64,000 nucleotides of DNA from Sorangium cellulosum (GTDB taxonomy: Bacteria; Myxococcota_A; Polyangia; Polyangiales; Polyangiaceae), in the NCBI RefSeq assembly GCF_002950945.1, contig NZ_CP012673.1:9376501-9440500 (forward strand). Reading direction: 5' to 3'. Shown piece by piece: positions 51,642 through 60,340 of the stretch (the stretch's first letter is position 1; each line of letters starts with the position of its first letter). The notes beneath the pieces are model-generated. The model did not search any database and was not told the origin of the DNA. It saw nothing but the letters and a program-made list of their open reading frames with translations. The translations under genes were made by a program, and so were the position numbers.

Positions 51642-52501
51642 GGGCTCACCTGCACGTCGCGCGCCCCCCGCGCCGAGGCCGGAGGGTCCGCCGCCTCGGG
51701 GTGGCGCCGGCCCCGCTGCGCGCCGGGCGCGTGGCCCCCGTCGCGCGACCAGCTCGCCGTCATCGTCACGCGCACCTCCCAGAGCGCGCGGAACAGGGGC
51801 AACGTCATGCGGCTCGCCAGCACCTGCGTGGGCAGCCCGTCCAGCGCCTTGACGGAGCGGGCGACGCCGATGGTGCGCCGCACGAGCTGGAAATGGCCGT
51901 GGAGCCAGCCCTGGAAGGCCTCGTCGACGTCGACGAGCTGCTCGCAGAGCCGCTTGAGATCGTCGGCGGCGCCGGAGGGCTCGTACACCGCGAGGAGCGA
52001 CGTCTGCCGGCGCGCGAGCAGCCGGTCGAGCGCGCCCTCGAGGCCGGCGGCCGCGAGGCGCAGCGCGTTGTACCCGGGCGACTCCTGGCCGCTGCCGTTG
52101 CCCAGGCTGCGGCGCAGGATCTGGTAGGTGTCCGGGGTCATGGTCTCGAGCACCGCGAGCTCCGCCGCCACGCAGCGCAGGGTGCGGGCCACCCGATCGA
52201 GCCGCGCCGAGGCGGCCCAGAGGCGATCGCCGTCCAGCTCGGCGACCGTCTCCACGATCTCGACGGAGGCGAGCTTCAGCCACAGCTCCTGCGTCTGGTG
52301 CACGATCTGGAAGAGCAGCTCGTCGTGCGTGACACGCTCGCTCGCGGAGAGCTGCAACGAGAGGAGCGCCGGCGTCCGCAGGTACACCTCGTAATCGAGC
52401 TCGCCCCTGCCGACCCACTTCTTCAGCATGGAGTTATACATCGGCGCATCGAGCATGCGCCGCAGCTTCTCCGCCTCGCCGCCACCATCGTTGCGATCCA
52501 T
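51638..52501 (-). CDS. kynA: tryptophan 2,3-dioxygenase-like haem protein
   Basis: A 287-residue member of the tryptophan dioxygenase superfamily. THDELLFQIVHQTQELWLKL matches the family block with the distal His, and WLHGHFQLVRRTIG matches the proximal haem-His block. The following Gly/Thr/Ser-rich substrate loop of classical enzymes (GTGGS) is absent, replaced by VARSVKALDGLP, and LFRALWEVR then realigns. It may act on a modified tryptophan or be a mono-oxygenase-type relative. ATG 52501 follows GGGAGG. The tail from about 265 is disordered. First gene of a three-gene coupled operon. Confidence 0.82.
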   Translation of the reverse strand: MDRNDGGGEAEKLRRMLDAPMYNSMLKKWVGRGELDYEVYLRTPALLSLQLSASERVTHDELLFQIVHQTQELWLKLASVEIVETVAELDGDRLWAASARLDRVARTLRCVAAELAVLETMTPDTYQILRRSLGNGSGQESPGYNALRLAAAGLEGALDRLLARRQTSLLAVYEPSGAADDLKRLCEQLVDVDEAFQGWLHGHFQLVRRTIGVARSVKALDGLPTQVLASRMTLPLFRALWEVRVTMTASWSRDGGHAPGAQRGRRHPEAADPPASARGARDVQVSP

Positions 52502-52638
52502 CGACAACCTCCCTCTCGAGCCTCGCTCTCGGCGGTCTATCGCCGGTCTGTCGTCGAGCCGGGTAGCAGCGCGCGTGCCACGGAGACCAAGGCATTCTCG
52601 CGGAGGATCCGAGGCCGCTCAGGGCTGCTCGACGCCGC

Positions 52639-52677
52639 TTGAGCGAGGCTTGCTCAACTCGCGCAGGCGCCGCTCAA
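52639..52677 (-). promoter_or_regulatory. TTGAGC half-sites upstream of the tryptophan operon
   Basis: TTGAGC/GCTCAA occurs as an inverted pair with a 7-base spacer (52639-52657), and a third half-site lies at 52672-52677, 20 bases from the second. This is about 140-175 bases upstream of the dioxygenase-like start. It is operator-like, but no regulator is known. Confidence 0.35.
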
Positions 52678-52787
52678 TCTGCGGGGGACGCGCCGCTCCG
52701 CATCCTGCGGGGTCGCGGCCGGCGCACGGGCGAAGCGCGCCAGTCGGGCGATAACCCCGTCAACGCTTGGGAACCGTGTTCGGTGTT

Positions 52788-53474
52788 CTAGCTGGCCAAT
52801 CGAGGCCCGCGCCCGAGCGCAAGCATCGTGTCCCAGAACATCTTCTCATACGCCTGGAAGAGCCTCGTGGTGCGGCGGACTGCCCGGGGGGTCACGCCGC
52901 GGTCGAGCCCGTCTTGCAAGATCGCGATCGCGGTGTCCTCGAACGAGGGGAGCGCCGCGAACGCGTCCAGGAAGGCGGTGTGCTCCGCTCCGAAGCCGTG
53001 CCGGGCGCGGAGCGCCTCGCTCATCCTGCCGCAGCTGTAGCCCCAGGCGGGGAAGTTGATGAGCAGCGCACACGCGATCTCGGCCGCCGAGGCGTTCGCC
53101 GCGGCCCAGGCCATCTGCGTGGCGTACGCGAAGCCCTCCGGGGTGACCTCGTAGCGATCCAGGTCGTCCGCCGTCATGCCGAGCTTCTGGCCCATGGCCG
53201 CGATGGCGGCGGGCGCAACGAGCTCGCCCTGGAGGACGCCGCTCCAGAAGCCGCGCCACGGCGTGTCCGCGAAGCGCTGGAGCATCATCGCCATCGAGCG
53301 CAGGTCGCTGAGCACCACGTGGTGCTGGTGGCCGGGGAAGGCCTTCAGCCCCTCGGCCGTCACCTCGCCCCGCGCGATGGCGTCGGGATACGGATGGTTC
53401 TTCAGCCCCTCGTCGATGTCACGGAGCTCGTCGCGCAGATCCTTCACCAGCTCGACCGCGGCCTTGGCTTTCAT
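52788..53474 (-). CDS. TenA/PqqC-like haem-oxygenase-fold protein
   Basis: A 228-residue helical protein of the haem-oxygenase-like superfamily (TenA/THI-4, PqqC, diiron HDO enzymes). Visible features are an FPGHQHHVVLSDLRSMAMML helix, WRGFWSGVLQGELVAPAAI, LLINFPAWGYSCGRMSEAL and a C-terminal YEKMFWDTM helix. His and Glu residues (HQHH, GEL) could bind a cofactor or metals, but the ligand set cannot be assigned. ATG 53474 follows GGAGGTGCC. It lies upstream of the tryptophan-type operon in the same direction, separated by 286 bases. Confidence 0.75.
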   Translation of the reverse strand: MKAKAAVELVKDLRDELRDIDEGLKNHPYPDAIARGEVTAEGLKAFPGHQHHVVLSDLRSMAMMLQRFADTPWRGFWSGVLQGELVAPAAIAAMGQKLGMTADDLDRYEVTPEGFAYATQMAWAAANASAAEIACALLINFPAWGYSCGRMSEALRARHGFGAEHTAFLDAFAALPSFEDTAIAILQDGLDRGVTPRAVRRTTRLFQAYEKMFWDTMLALGRGPRLAS

Positions 53475-53574
53475 CGGCACCTCCGCCGGATCGGATACCA
53501 CGATCGCGGCACGGGGTGCTGGCGACGCGCGCGCCGTCGCGGCGCGTCGCCGATACCCTCGCTCGCGGAGGGCG

Positions 53575-55518
53575 TCACTTCGCGCAGTACCGCTCGACCC
53601 ACTCGACGAGGCGTCGGTTGTAGAAGACCCGGTGGCTCGGCTTGCCGTGCTCGGCGAGGTGGTGGTCGCCGCCCGGGAACCGCACGAACTCGACCGGCGC
53701 CTTCCCCGCCCGCACGAGCGCCGCGAAGAGCTCCTCCGACTGCCCGATCGGGCAGCGGTGATCCTCCTCGCCGCACAGGATCAGCGTCGGCGTCTCGGCC
53801 TTCGCGGCCTCGCGCACGGGCGAGAGCCGGTGGTAGACATCGCGCTTCTCGGACAGCTCTCCTCGCATGTCGTGCGGATCCACGTAGTAACCGGTGTCGG
53901 ACGTGCCGAAATGGGACTCGAGGTTCGCGACCGGCGCGCTCGAGACCGCGGCGCGGAAGCGCTTCGTCTTGCCGATGGCCCAGGCCGCCATGAACCCGCC
54001 GTACGACTTGCCGGCGATGGCGACGCGCTCGGTGTCGACGGTGCCCTCCTCGACCAGCTCGTCGACGGCGGCGAGCTGCTCCGGGAGGTCGCGCTCGCCC
54101 CAGCGCCCCCGCAGGCGATCGGCGAACTCCTTGCCGTATCCGCCCGATCCGACCGGGTTCAGCGAGAGGACCGCCCATCCGCGGGAGACCAGCAGGTACC
54201 AGTACGGCCGGTAAGGGAAGCCGAACTCGACATACGCGTGCGGCCCGCCGTGCACGTTGACGAGCAACGGCACCGGGCCCCCCTCGTGCCCCGGCGGCAG
54301 CATCAGCAGGCCGGCGTTCTTCGCGCCCGAGGCGCCGCGGAACTCGCGCAGCGTCACCTCGGGCCAGGCGCGCCCCTCGGCCCACGCCTCGTTGGCGTTG
54401 AGCAGCTGCCGCGCGTCCGAGCCGTCCCAGCGGGCGCTCCCGATCATGCCGCAGAGCCGCATGGTGCTCCACGCGAACGCGATGGCGCCCGCGGCCGGCG
54501 CCGCGCTGAGCTGCGTGATCTGCCGGTCGTCCGAGATGGCCTTGCGGAGCGCGCCCGTCTCGACGGAGACGAGCGCCACCTCGGAGGTGCTCTCGGTCGC
54601 GAGCACGACGGCGACCTCGCGGCCGTCGCTGGACCAGGCGGGGGGCATGAGCTTGCCCAGCGGGAAGGACGCGACCTCCGTGTCCTCCGAGGTGATCCGG
54701 CGCGGCTCGGCCTCGCCGGCAGCGTCCGCGACCCAGACGTGCGGCCGCGAGCCGCCGTCCTCGCCCGGGCTGTAGAAAGCGATCGTCCGCCCGTCGGGCG
54801 ACCACGACGGCGAGCTCGCCATCGGGCAGCGGCGCGTCACCTGCCGGAGCCCCTCGCCCGACGGGGTCGCCACCCAGATGTCGCTGCGGTGGGCGTCGCG
54901 AGGGCCGGTCCGCGTCCGGCTGAACGCGAGCAGGCGCCCGTCGGGCGACCAGGCCGGGCTGCTCTCGTTCGCGTCGCCGTCCGTGATCTGCCGCGCCTCC
55001 TCGCCGTCGGCAGGCACCACGAAGAGGTGCGTCGGGCGGTCCAGCACGAACCCCTCTCCGTCGCTCTTGTAGAGGGCCCGCGTGACCACCCGGGGAGCGT
55101 CCGGCGGCGAATCGGGCTCGACCGTCGCCGAGAAGGCGATGGCGCGGCCGTCCGGCGACCAGGCGGGCACCCCGGCGCCGGACTTAAGGTCCGTCACCCG
55201 CTTTGCCTCGCCGCCGTCGATCCGGAGGACGTAGAGCTGAGCCGGCCCGCCGCCGCGATCCGAGAGGAATGCGATCCGGGTGCCGTCGGGGGAGAAGCGG
55301 GGGCTCGCGTTGGTGTCGGAGCCGAACGTGATCTGCCGCGGGTCGCCGCCGCTCGCGGGGATCAGCCACAGGTTGGCGACATAGGTGTCCGCTCCCGTGT
55401 CGATCTCCTCGAGGACGTACACCACCCAGCGGCCGTCGGGCGAGATCTGGACCTCGGAGACCATCTTGAAGGACAGCAGATCTTCGGGCTCGAAGCGGCG
55501 CATGCTCGTCTGTCGCAT
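53575..55518 (-). CDS. S9-family prolyl oligopeptidase/acylaminoacyl peptidase
   Basis: A 647-residue serine peptidase. The N-terminal 390 residues form a TolB/WD40-like beta-propeller (repeated SPDGRxIAF: FSPDGTRIAFLSD, WSPDGRAIAFSA, WSPDGRLLAFSR). The C-terminal alpha/beta-hydrolase domain carries the triad: S505 in GKSYGG, D586 in EEDHRCP, and H619 or H620 in GDHHLAEHG. There is no signal peptide, so it is likely cytoplasmic. The start is either 55518 or 55503; neither has a strong ribosome site. Probably digests short peptides. Confidence 0.92.
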   Translation of the reverse strand: MRQTSMRRFEPEDLLSFKMVSEVQISPDGRWVVYVLEEIDTGADTYVANLWLIPASGGDPRQITFGSDTNASPRFSPDGTRIAFLSDRGGGPAQLYVLRIDGGEAKRVTDLKSGAGVPAWSPDGRAIAFSATVEPDSPPDAPRVVTRALYKSDGEGFVLDRPTHLFVVPADGEEARQITDGDANESSPAWSPDGRLLAFSRTRTGPRDAHRSDIWVATPSGEGLRQVTRRCPMASSPSWSPDGRTIAFYSPGEDGGSRPHVWVADAAGEAEPRRITSEDTEVASFPLGKLMPPAWSSDGREVAVVLATESTSEVALVSVETGALRKAISDDRQITQLSAAPAAGAIAFAWSTMRLCGMIGSARWDGSDARQLLNANEAWAEGRAWPEVTLREFRGASGAKNAGLLMLPPGHEGGPVPLLVNVHGGPHAYVEFGFPYRPYWYLLVSRGWAVLSLNPVGSGGYGKEFADRLRGRWGERDLPEQLAAVDELVEEGTVDTERVAIAGKSYGGFMAAWAIGKTKRFRAAVSSAPVANLESHFGTSDTGYYVDPHDMRGELSEKRDVYHRLSPVREAAKAETPTLILCGEEDHRCPIGQSEELFAALVRAGKAPVEFVRFPGGDHHLAEHGKPSHRVFYNRRLVEWVERYCAK

Positions 55519-55827
55519 GGGGGTAAAAGGTGCAGATGCGCGCCGGAAGTCAAGCGCCCGAGCAGCAGCAGCCGCGATGCGCCTCACGGCCCGGTCCATG
55601 ACCGGCGCGTCGGCGAGCGCGCGGAGGCCGGCTCGCCCCAGGCTCTGCCGTGACCCGGCAAGAACGGCTCCCGGGGAGGGGCCGGTTCTGCTAAGAGCTG
55701 CCTGCCGCCCCGGAGCGGATCGCGCCCCGGCGCGCGCAGCGGCTTCACTCAGGACTGCCCGCCAGCGTGCTGCGTTGCGGCAGCGCACATCCTCGGTGGA
55801 CGGGTCCCTTTACCTTCGAGCATCCAC
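55519..55827. other. gap with one imperfect hairpin
   Basis: This 309-base divergent interval holds no recognisable gene. The only structure noted is AGAACGGC (55661-55668) pairing with GCCGGTTCT (55681-55689) apart from one bulged base. Promoters for the S9 peptidase and the lectin-like lipoprotein must lie here but were not identified. Confidence 0.4.
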
Positions 55828-56745
55828 ATGACTTTTCATCGCGAGACTGCACGCTTCACTTCGGGCTGGATCTCCTGTGTTGCCCTCGTCGGGGCGATGT
55901 CCGTCGCGGCGGGCTGCGACGGCTCGGGCGGCGGAGGGGACGGCGGCGCCGGCGGCGCCGGCGGCTCCGAGAGCGTGAGCTCGGGCTCGGGCACCCCCGC
56001 CACGGGCAGCGGCAGCGGCAGCGCCGGCAGCACCAGCGCCAGCAGCGGCTCGGGGAGCGCCGCCAACACATCGAGCAGCGGCAGCGGGACGCCGACCGGC
56101 GCGTGCCCGCCGAGCGCGACGTTCTGCTCCGGGTTCGAGGGAGCGGGGCTCCCCGAGGGCGCGACGTACCGCCCCTCGTACCAGGCGGATCAGGCGGCGA
56201 ACAACATGGTGATCGACACGTCCATCTTCCACGCCGGCGCGAGCTCGCTGCACGTGAAGCCCGGCGGCAGCGGCTACGACTGGAGGATGCTCTCCGTCGC
56301 GGCGCCCGGGCCGACGTTCTGGGTCCGGCTCTACGTGCGCAGCAGCGAGGACATCGGCCAGGACGGGCACAACGCCTTCTTCCAGGCGATGACCGGCGAC
56401 GGCGATCCCAACGCGGGCGACAACGTGGAGATCGCCGAGCAGTTCTGCCAGATCCTCCTGAACCTGCACGATGCCCTCGTCCTCCAGGAAGGCGCCACCG
56501 CGATGTGCGGCAGCGGCACGAAGCTCCCCAAGGACACCTGGCATTGCATGGAGGCCTACTTCGACGGCACCAAGGGCGACGTCCAGGTCTACGCGAACGG
56601 CGACAAGATCATCGACAAGACCAACTGGGAAAAGCTCGATTTCAAGACGTTCAGCTTCGGGTACCTCGGCTTCCACGGCCCCGCACGCTCGATGTGGTAC
56701 GACGACGTGGCGGTCGCGCCGGAGCGGATTGGCTGCGCCCCCTGA
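55828..56745 (+). CDS. secreted lipoprotein with Ser/Gly linker and lectin-like domain
   Basis: A 305-residue lipoprotein (lipobox VAAGC). A Ser/Gly/Thr-rich linker of about 60 residues separates the anchor from a jelly-roll-like domain starting CPPSATFCSGFEGAGLPEG and including SLHVKPGGSGYDWRML, TFWVRLYVRSS, WHCMEAYFDGTKGDVQVYANG and GYLGFHGPARSMWYDDVAVAPERIGC. The pattern resembles concanavalin-like carbohydrate-binding or Cip1/polysaccharide-lyase-like folds. Enzyme activity cannot be claimed. It is likely surface-exposed. Confidence 0.7.
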   Translation: MTFHRETARFTSGWISCVALVGAMSVAAGCDGSGGGGDGGAGGAGGSESVSSGSGTPATGSGSGSAGSTSASSGSGSAANTSSSGSGTPTGACPPSATFCSGFEGAGLPEGATYRPSYQADQAANNMVIDTSIFHAGASSLHVKPGGSGYDWRMLSVAAPGPTFWVRLYVRSSEDIGQDGHNAFFQAMTGDGDPNAGDNVEIAEQFCQILLNLHDALVLQEGATAMCGSGTKLPKDTWHCMEAYFDGTKGDVQVYANGDKIIDKTNWEKLDFKTFSFGYLGFHGPARSMWYDDVAVAPERIGCAP

Positions 56746-56777
56746 CCGGGCCGAGCTGCACGCCCGCCGTAGATGGA

Positions 56778-56999
56778 ATGACGTACTTTTCTTTCCGGGA
56801 TTTCCCCGACAACACGCCGATCCCCGACGACTGCCACGGTCATGACGGCACGCCGGACTGGGCAGCGCTGCTGGAATGGATCTGCCCCGATCTCTCGCCG
56901 GACGAGGCGGAGCGGCTCGCGGCCATCGCCGAGGCGAGCGGAGGCCGGCCCGACGTCGCGAGCCTGAAGCGGCTCATCGAGGAGCACGCGAGGCCGTAG
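56778..56999 (+). CDS. small acidic hypothetical protein
   Basis: A 73-residue acidic protein with no known family. The sequence DCHGHDGTPDWAALLEWICPDLSPDEAERLAAIAEASGG has a helical second half with a DLSPDEAERLAAI pattern. The clear third-position GC bias supports coding. It lies 32 bases after the lectin-like lipoprotein gene and may be cotranscribed. No signal peptide. Confidence 0.45.
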   Translation: MTYFSFRDFPDNTPIPDDCHGHDGTPDWAALLEWICPDLSPDEAERLAAIAEASGGRPDVASLKRLIEEHARP

Positions 57000-57285
57000 C
57001 GGGCAGAGCCGTAGCGGCAATGCAGGGTGCGCCCGATACGAGCGCACCAGACGCAGAACTAAAGAACTGGCCGGAAGAACGAACCGAGCGACCCCGACCT
57101 GCCCGGCGCCCCCGGCGCCGCGGCCGGCGACGCGGCACGCCGCGGAGCGAACCGTGACGACTTCGTGTCAGCCCTCTGACGTGCACTTCTCTTCTGTTGA
57201 GCCGCGCGGCGAGCCGCCCTGTCCGCTGCCCTGTCCGCCGACCACGCGCTGGCCGAGCGAGCCGCCCGTGGCTAAGGAGGGGGCG

Positions 57286-58833
57286 ATGGCGAAGATCATC
57301 GATCCCCGGCGCCACACGTGGTGCGACACCCCGGTGGACGACGTCGGCGTCTTGATCGACGCCGACGAGTACTATCCCGAGTTCTATCGGGTGGCGTGCA
57401 AGGCGCGCCGGTACCTGCTCCTCGCCGGGTGGCAGTTCGACAGCGACGTCGCGCTGCTGCGGGGCGGCAGGGAGGCGCAGGTCGAGAGCCCGATCACGCT
57501 GCTCAAGTTCCTGAACCACCTGTGCGAGGTCAACCCCGAGCTCCAGATCTACATCCTGGCCTGGGATTTCCATCTCGTGTTCGCGCTCGAGCGCGAGTGG
57601 CTGCAGCAGCTCGTCTTCGAGTGGACGAACCATCGCCTGCATTTCCTCTTCGACTCGAGCCACGTCGAGCGCGCCTCGCACCACCAGAAGTTCGTGGTCG
57701 TGGACGGCGAGCTCTCGTTCCTCGGCGGGCTGGATCTCTGCGACCACCGCTGGGACGATCGCAGCCACACGAACAAGAACCCGCACCGCGTCAGCCGCGG
57801 GGAGCCGCACAAGCCGTTCCACGACGTGCAGGCGTACGTGCGCGGCCGCGAGGTCGCCCGGGCGCTGACCGACATCTTCACCGATCGCTGGCGCCGCGCC
57901 GGCGGCGCGCCCCTGACGCTGCCGGACCTCGAGGGGCTCGAGCCGACGTTCGCGAGCTACCGCCCCGAGGGCGGCATCCCCCTCGCGACGAAGCACGTCA
58001 CGCTGAGCCGCACCGACCCGCACGGCGCGCCGAACGGCGCCCTGCACTGCACGGAGATCCGCGATCTCTTCGTCGACGCGATCGACGCCGCCGAGCGCTT
58101 CATCTACATCGAGACGCAGTACTTCAGCTCCCATGTGATCGCGGACGCGATCGAGCGGCGGATGCGCGCCGAGGGCCGGCCGCTCCTCGACGTGGTGCTC
58201 ATGCTGAACATGGAGGCCGAGACGATGAAGGAGCAGATCGCCGTCGGCCTCTCCCAGGCCAAGGTGCTCGGCCAGCTGCGCAAGGCGGCGGCCGAGACGG
58301 GCCATTACCTCGGCACCTACTACACGCTGCCGGCGTGTGGTGAGGACGAGAAGGCCGAGCGCGCCACGTACATCCACTCGAAGGTGATGATCGTGGACGA
58401 TCGCTTCCTCACGTTGGGCTCGGCCAACCTGACGAACCGCAGCCTCTCGATCGACACGGAGATCAACGTCTCGGTCGAGGCCGCGGACCCGGACGACCCG
58501 CTGGGCCGCTCGATCCGCAGGGTGCGCGCCTCGCTCATCGGCGAGCACCTCGGCGGGCCCGACTTCGAGCACGCGGGCGACCTGGTCGCGCAGCTCGACG
58601 CGCAGGCGAGCCCGCCGAGCGGGCCGCGCACGCCGGGGAGCTCGTGCCGGCTGAGGCTCCACCCCTCGCCCACGGACGACGAGCGCGCCTTGCTCGAGGT
58701 GATCGATCCCCAGGCGTTGCCGTTCGATCCTGCCGCGGCCGAGGACATCGACCAGCGCCACGGCTCGCTCTTCGTGGGCGGCCTCGGCGCGCTCTGGCGC
58801 CATCTCTTCAGCAGCCGCACGGCCGAGAAGTAG
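57286..58833 (+). CDS. phospholipase D-family enzyme
   Basis: A 515-residue PLD-superfamily protein with two complete HKD motifs: H133-x-K135-x(4)-D140 in HHQKFVVVDGELSFLGGLD and H364-x-K366-x(4)-D371 in HSKVMIVDDRFLTLGSAN. Both are needed for one active site, so it is probably active on phosphodiester lipids (phospholipase D or cardiolipin-synthase-like). There are no membrane helices or signal peptide. ATG 57286 follows AAGGAGGGGG; the 44 upstream codons are Pro-rich and unlikely. The 286-base gap before it holds nothing recognisable. Confidence 0.92.
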   Translation: MAKIIDPRRHTWCDTPVDDVGVLIDADEYYPEFYRVACKARRYLLLAGWQFDSDVALLRGGREAQVESPITLLKFLNHLCEVNPELQIYILAWDFHLVFALEREWLQQLVFEWTNHRLHFLFDSSHVERASHHQKFVVVDGELSFLGGLDLCDHRWDDRSHTNKNPHRVSRGEPHKPFHDVQAYVRGREVARALTDIFTDRWRRAGGAPLTLPDLEGLEPTFASYRPEGGIPLATKHVTLSRTDPHGAPNGALHCTEIRDLFVDAIDAAERFIYIETQYFSSHVIADAIERRMRAEGRPLLDVVLMLNMEAETMKEQIAVGLSQAKVLGQLRKAAAETGHYLGTYYTLPACGEDEKAERATYIHSKVMIVDDRFLTLGSANLTNRSLSIDTEINVSVEAADPDDPLGRSIRRVRASLIGEHLGGPDFEHAGDLVAQLDAQASPPSGPRTPGSSCRLRLHPSPTDDERALLEVIDPQALPFDPAAAEDIDQRHGSLFVGGLGALWRHLFSSRTAEK

Positions 58834-59006
58834 CCGCCGCCGCGACGCTCGCCCGCCGCGACGCGCTCGCGCCGCGACGCTCCGCCGCCGCGAGCGCTCT
58901 GCGCTCCGCCGCGCGACAGCGCAGCTTGCCGGCCGCCGGCGGCACATGGTAAGCTGATGTACTGCGGACAGACAAACCGTCTCGCAGAGGGCAAGCGACG
59001 AGGAGT

Positions 59007-60287
59007 ATGCAAGAGGCAGAGATCACGATCGGGGGCATTTCGGTCCGCGAGCTCGCGGAGCAGTACGGGACGCCGCTCTACGCCTACGATGCCGAGCGCA
59101 TCCGGGAGAACTTCCGTCGTCTGAACCGTGCCTTGCGCAGCTGTTATCCGGACGTCGCCGTCTACTATGCCATCAAGGCGTGCAACAACCTGGAGATAGC
59201 AAAGCTCCTGGTCGAGCAGGGCTCCGGGGTGGACGCGGCGAGCCCGAACGAGATCCGGCTGGCGCAGGCGCTGGGGCTCTCTGGCGAGCGGATCATCTAC
59301 ACGGGCAACAGCCTCTCGGACGAGGATCTCGCCGCCGGGCTGCGTGCGGGGGTCGTCTTCAACGTCGACGATCACGGGGTCTTGAAGCGCCTGTTCTCGC
59401 TCGGGCGGCCTCGCTGCATGTCGTTCCGGATCAACCCGAGCGGCGAGGACATCGAGACGCCGGATTTGAAGCCGTTCGCGGGCCCGTCCGCGAAGTTCGG
59501 GATTCACCCGCGGTATGTGGAGGAGGCCTATCGCACGGCGCTGTCGAACGGGGTGGAGCGGCTCGGGGTGCACATGATGCCGCACTCGCAGGCGAACAAG
59601 GCGCAGAGCTTCGCGCACGTGACGGCCAAGCTGCTCGATCTGATCGGCCCCGTGGCCCGGAAGCTCGGCTTCGACATCGCGTTCCTGGACATCGGCGGCG
59701 GTCTCGGCATCCCGTACCGCCGGGAGCAGCCGCCGCTCGACGTCGACGCCGTGGCCCGCGAGATCGCCGCGGTCGTCCACCGGAAGTGTGAGGAGTACGG
59801 CCTCAAGGCGCCGCGGCTCGTCATGGAGCCGGGCCGGTATTTCGTCGGCGACTCGGGCTACGTGCTCGGCCGGGTGATCTCGATCAAGCAGGGGTACCGG
59901 ACGATCATCGGGACGGACATCTCGATGAACACGATGGCGCGTCCGGTGATGTACGGGGCTTACCACGAGGTGAGGATCAACGGGCGCGGGGGCAAGACGG
60001 CGCCGATGGCGATGACCGGGCAGGTCTGTGAGAACACGGATCTCTGGATCAGCGAGCGCGAGTTTCCGGCGGACGTCGCGGAGGGGGATGTCGTCGTGCT
60101 CATGGATGCGGGCGCGTACGGGCACGTGATGAGCTACGATTACAATGGGCGGCTGCGTCCGGCCGAGGTGCTGATCGAGGGGGGTAAGAGCAGGCTGATC
60201 CGGCGGCGGGACACGTTCGAGGACATGGTGTCGAGGATGTGTTTGTCGGAGGATATTCAGAAGAGGTTGCGCGACGCCGCGGGCTAG
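59007..60287 (+). CDS. lysA: diaminopimelate decarboxylase
   Basis: A 426-residue PLP enzyme of the alanine-racemase-fold decarboxylase family. K57 in YYAIKAC binds PLP, GGGLGIPY contacts the phosphate, EPGRYFVGD is the family block and C-E-N-T-D supplies the active-site Cys and Asp across the dimer. GVHMMPHSQ matches the LysA/CANSDC-like HxGS/HxHSQ position, so a related function such as carboxynorspermidine decarboxylase or a D-ornithine/lysine-type enzyme is possible. The MMPHSQ variation is noted. ATG 59007 follows GACGAGGAGT. Confidence 0.85.
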   Translation: MQEAEITIGGISVRELAEQYGTPLYAYDAERIRENFRRLNRALRSCYPDVAVYYAIKACNNLEIAKLLVEQGSGVDAASPNEIRLAQALGLSGERIIYTGNSLSDEDLAAGLRAGVVFNVDDHGVLKRLFSLGRPRCMSFRINPSGEDIETPDLKPFAGPSAKFGIHPRYVEEAYRTALSNGVERLGVHMMPHSQANKAQSFAHVTAKLLDLIGPVARKLGFDIAFLDIGGGLGIPYRREQPPLDVDAVAREIAAVVHRKCEEYGLKAPRLVMEPGRYFVGDSGYVLGRVISIKQGYRTIIGTDISMNTMARPVMYGAYHEVRINGRGGKTAPMAMTGQVCENTDLWISEREFPADVAEGDVVVLMDAGAYGHVMSYDYNGRLRPAEVLIEGGKSRLIRRRDTFEDMVSRMCLSEDIQKRLRDAAG

Positions 60288-60303
60288 ACGGCCCACAGCT
60301 CCA

Positions 60304-60326
60304 CCCCCGCAGGCATGAAGCGGGGG
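60304..60326 (+). terminator. lysA terminator candidate
   Basis: CCCCCGC-(9)-GCGGGGG forms a perfect 7-bp GC stem 17 bases after the lysA stop. No T-tract follows, so it may be a pause or processing hairpin instead. Confidence 0.5.
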
Positions 60327-60340
60327 CGCCGCCATCTCCT

